A stretch of 32,801 nucleotides of DNA from Pseudomonadota bacterium (lineage in GTDB: Bacteria; Pseudomonadota; Alphaproteobacteria; Sphingomonadales; Sphingomonadaceae), in assembly GCA_018240865.1 (NCBI GenBank), contig JAFEEY010000034.1, forward strand, positions 1-32,801, written 5' to 3'. A program made the translations under genes and the position numbers. Within the stretch, counting starts at the first letter, position 1. Each line of letters starts with the position of its first letter. Below are positions 30,790-32,801 of the stretch, piece after piece. The notes beneath the pieces were generated by a model, which worked only from the letters and a program-made list of their open reading frames with translations, was not told the origin of the DNA and searched no databases.

Positions 30790-32257
30790 GCTTCTTTGTC
30801 TCGGCCTGACGACCGCCCTTGCCGGGTGCAGTCTCGCGCCTGCCTACCGTCAGCCGGTCGCTCCCATCTCCGCGTCTTTCCCCGCCACGCAGCCAGCCAG
30901 CCAGGTGTCTGCGGATATCGGATGGCGCGAATATTTCGCCGATCCACGGTTACAGGCCTATATCGCCGCCGCGCTCGCGAATAACCGTGATCTTGCCCAG
31001 TCGGTCGCAAGGGTTGCGCAGGCGCGGGCGCAATACCGGATACAGGATGCAGAGCGTTTGCCGCAGTTGAACGTGCAGGCCGGCGCATCGCGGACTCACC
31101 AGCCGTTGAATGCCTTGGGCATGGGCAGCGCGTTGCCAGGCGGCGGCCAGCCGGACAGTCCGACCACGATCAGCTTCAATCAATATTCGCTTGGCGTCCA
31201 GGTGCCGAGTTTCGAACTCGATTTCTGGGGTCGGGTGCGCAACCTTTCAGAAGCCCAACGTCACGAGTATCTGGCGACGGTAGAAGGCGAGCGTGCCTTC
31301 CGCTTGTCTCTGATCGGTCAGGTTGCCGCGACCTACCTGCAAATTCGGGCAGGCGAGGAACAGATCGTTCTTGCCGGACGCGCGGTCGTCAGCCGGCAGG
31401 AGGGGCTGGATATCGCGCGGCGGCGCATGGATGCCGGTGTCACGTCCACGGTCGACTATGACCAGGCCAGGCTGCTTGTCACGCAAGTGGAAACCGAACT
31501 GGCGGAGTTGCGCCGCACCACCGCTCAGAACGAAAATCTGCTGACGGTGCTGATCGGCGGGCCAGTTACCGAGGCGCTCCCTGCGTCCCGTCCGCTTGGC
31601 GAACAGGGCAACCTCACGGCGATCGAGCCGGGCCTGCCGTCGTCCCTGCTCGCCAACCGGCCCGATATTCTTCAGGCCGAACAGCAGTTGCGCGCTGCAA
31701 ACGCCAATATCGGCGCGGCGCGTGCGGCCTTCCTGCCGTCGATCTCGCTGACGGGGCTGGCAGGGTTTATATCGCCCGCTCTCGATGATCTGACCAACAG
31801 CGGTTCCCGGCAATATCAGGTAAGTGGCGCGGCGTTGCTGCCGATCTTCGACTGGGGCCGGCGTAACGCCCAACTCCGCCTCAGCCGGGCGCGGGCCGAC
31901 GAACTCGTCGCCGCTTATCAGCGCGCGGCACAGGGCGCGTTCCGGGAGGTCGCCGATGCGCTGGTTGGCAGGCAGCTTTATGCCGAGCAGATCGCCGCAC
32001 AGGCCAGCGCGGTCGAGGCGCAGCGACGCCTCGCGCAGACCGCCCGAAAGCGCTATGACAACGGCATCTCGATCTATCTCGAAGTCCTCGATGCCGAGCG
32101 CAGCCTGTTCGCGGCCGAACAGCAATTGCTGGCCTTACGCAGCGCTGAATTGCAGAATGGGGTATCGCTCTATGTCGCGCTTGGCGGCGGTCTGCGGGAA
32201 CGCTCGCCGATAACGGCGGGCGGTGAGCCGGCAGCAAGCGAAGGTGTGTTTCCATGA
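30782..32257 (+). CDS. Outer-membrane efflux channel lipoprotein, NodT family
   Basis: A 491-residue TolC-like outer-membrane factor. The lipoprotein signal ends in LAGC (C16) and is followed by SLAPAYRQP, typical of OprM/NodT. Two repeated coiled-coil/beta halves follow (YIAAALANNRDLAQSVARV and FREVADALVGRQLYAEQIAA), with LPSLLANRPDILQAEQQL-like family signatures (SSLLANRPDILQAEQQLRAA). It completes the tripartite pump. The ATG at 30782 follows GGAGGAACGGCTC; the longer frame from 30722 lies inside the pump gene. Its stop overlaps the next ATG by four bases. Confidence 0.95.
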   Translation: MHKLLCLGLTTALAGCSLAPAYRQPVAPISASFPATQPASQVSADIGWREYFADPRLQAYIAAALANNRDLAQSVARVAQARAQYRIQDAERLPQLNVQAGASRTHQPLNALGMGSALPGGGQPDSPTTISFNQYSLGVQVPSFELDFWGRVRNLSEAQRHEYLATVEGERAFRLSLIGQVAATYLQIRAGEEQIVLAGRAVVSRQEGLDIARRRMDAGVTSTVDYDQARLLVTQVETELAELRRTTAQNENLLTVLIGGPVTEALPASRPLGEQGNLTAIEPGLPSSLLANRPDILQAEQQLRAANANIGAARAAFLPSISLTGLAGFISPALDDLTNSGSRQYQVSGAALLPIFDWGRRNAQLRLSRARADELVAAYQRAAQGAFREVADALVGRQLYAEQIAAQASAVEAQRRLAQTARKRYDNGISIYLEVLDAERSLFAAEQQLLALRSAELQNGVSLYVALGGGLRERSPITAGGEPAASEGVFP

Positions 32258-32801
32258 CCGTTTCCGCAAAGGCTGCTGAGGATATACTGTGCGTCGAAGG
32301 GGAATGTCTGTCGGCGGACGCGGTGGACGGTCTGTGTGCGCCGCGTCGTCCGGTCCGGCTCGTCGATTGTGATCTCGATGGGTTGGACCTCTCACGGCGT
32401 GATCTGACGGGTTGGACGTTCGAGCGATGCAGCATGCGAAACGGACGTTTCGACGGAGCCATGCTTGAACGGACGGTCTGGAAGTCCTGCCGCGCACCGA
32501 TAGCCTCTTTCGTTGGTGTTGATCTGTCGGATGCACAATTTCTATCGAGCGATTTCAACAATAGCATTTTCCGACGCGCAAAACTGACGTCGCTGACAGT
32601 GCTGTCTTGCAAGCTGACCGGCGCCGATTTGTCGGAAGCAGCAACGATGGGGCTGGGGCTTTCGGAGACCCTGCTAATCGACGCCAAGCTTCCTGGCGTC
32701 AGCTTTCGTAAGCAGAGGCTCGTCAAACTGGATCTGAGCCGGGCTGACCTGCGTGGTTGCGACTTCCGGATGGGCCCGCCGAGTCAGCTCGGTGAAACTT
32801 C
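32254..32801 (+). CDS. Pentapeptide-repeat protein (partial, runs off the window)
   Basis: The ATG in the ATGA overlap with the channel gene opens a frame to the window end, at least 182 residues. Repeats of the A(D/N)LXX type are visible: CDLDGLDLSRRDLTGWTFER, then MRNGRFDGAMLER, VDLSDAQFLSSDFNNSIFRR, KLTGADLSEA and LDLSRADLRGCDFR. Such right-handed beta-helix proteins include Qnr, MfpA, McbG and AlbG, which mimic DNA and protect gyrase from quinolones or microcin/albicidin-type toxins. Coupling to an RND pump suggests target protection plus export. The repeat family is secure; gyrase protection is inferred. Confidence 0.85.
   Translation, partial: MTVSAKAAEDILCVEGECLSADAVDGLCAPRRPVRLVDCDLDGLDLSRRDLTGWTFERCSMRNGRFDGAMLERTVWKSCRAPIASFVGVDLSDAQFLSSDFNNSIFRRAKLTSLTVLSCKLTGADLSEAATMGLGLSETLLIDAKLPGVSFRKQRLVKLDLSRADLRGCDFRMGPPSQLGET

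Overview
This GC-rich window looks like accessory DNA of an alphaproteobacterium, most likely a sphingomonad. That is an inference from gene content: a TraG-like C-terminal remnant, an ImuA gene start behind an alphaproteobacterial-type LexA box (GAAC-N7-GAAC), an RND/NodT efflux operon and several Tn3-family transposons. No rRNA, tRNA or CRISPR array was seen.

Positions 1-5700: a probable mobile-element edge, a conjugation-protein (TraG-like) C-terminal remnant, two tiny membrane proteins, a DsbA/FrnE-type thiol oxidoreductase, a RES/Xre toxin-antitoxin pair with an operator-like repeat, a GNAT acetyltransferase, and a tyrosine recombinase coupled to a small membrane protein. Positions 5750-7745: an XdhC / MobA-like molybdenum-cofactor pair without its target enzyme, and a small unknown gene. 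Positions 7921-10224: three tightly packed genes (unknown helical protein, GIY-YIG nuclease, HEPN-like RNLAAH protein), the best candidate for an undescribed defence-like cassette. Positions 10339-13037: Tag DNA glycosylase, HAD-IIA phosphatase, alpha/beta hydrolase and a DUF417 membrane protein. Positions 13057-14750: a tautomerase and an SDR protein lacking the usual catalytic tyrosine, with a divergent LysR regulator cut off after about 200 residues.

Positions 14731-25650 are a pile-up of Tn3-family elements of three lineages. Element 1 (divergent tnpA/tnpR) interrupts the lysR. An ATP-grasp (Cj0069-like) gene and the C-terminal piece of a Fe/Mn superoxide dismutase follow. The sod piece stops exactly at a 38-bp inverted repeat of an older element, of which only the tnpA tail survives. 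Element 2, complete and 5190 bp between two identical 38-bp inverted repeats, sits inside that relic. It carries tnpA, tnpR and a single passenger gene of unknown function. Its flanks show no target duplication and are different gene fragments (tnpA tail on one side, resolvase tail on the other), so a deletion accompanied or followed its insertion.

Positions 25651-32801: an SOS-box promoter and the first ~60 residues of imuA, about 450 bp of unrecognised sequence, then a tightly coupled operon: RND adaptor lipoprotein, AcrB-like pump, NodT-type outer-membrane channel and a pentapeptide-repeat protein that runs off the window. The arrangement suggests combined efflux and target protection against a toxic compound; no local regulator is present.
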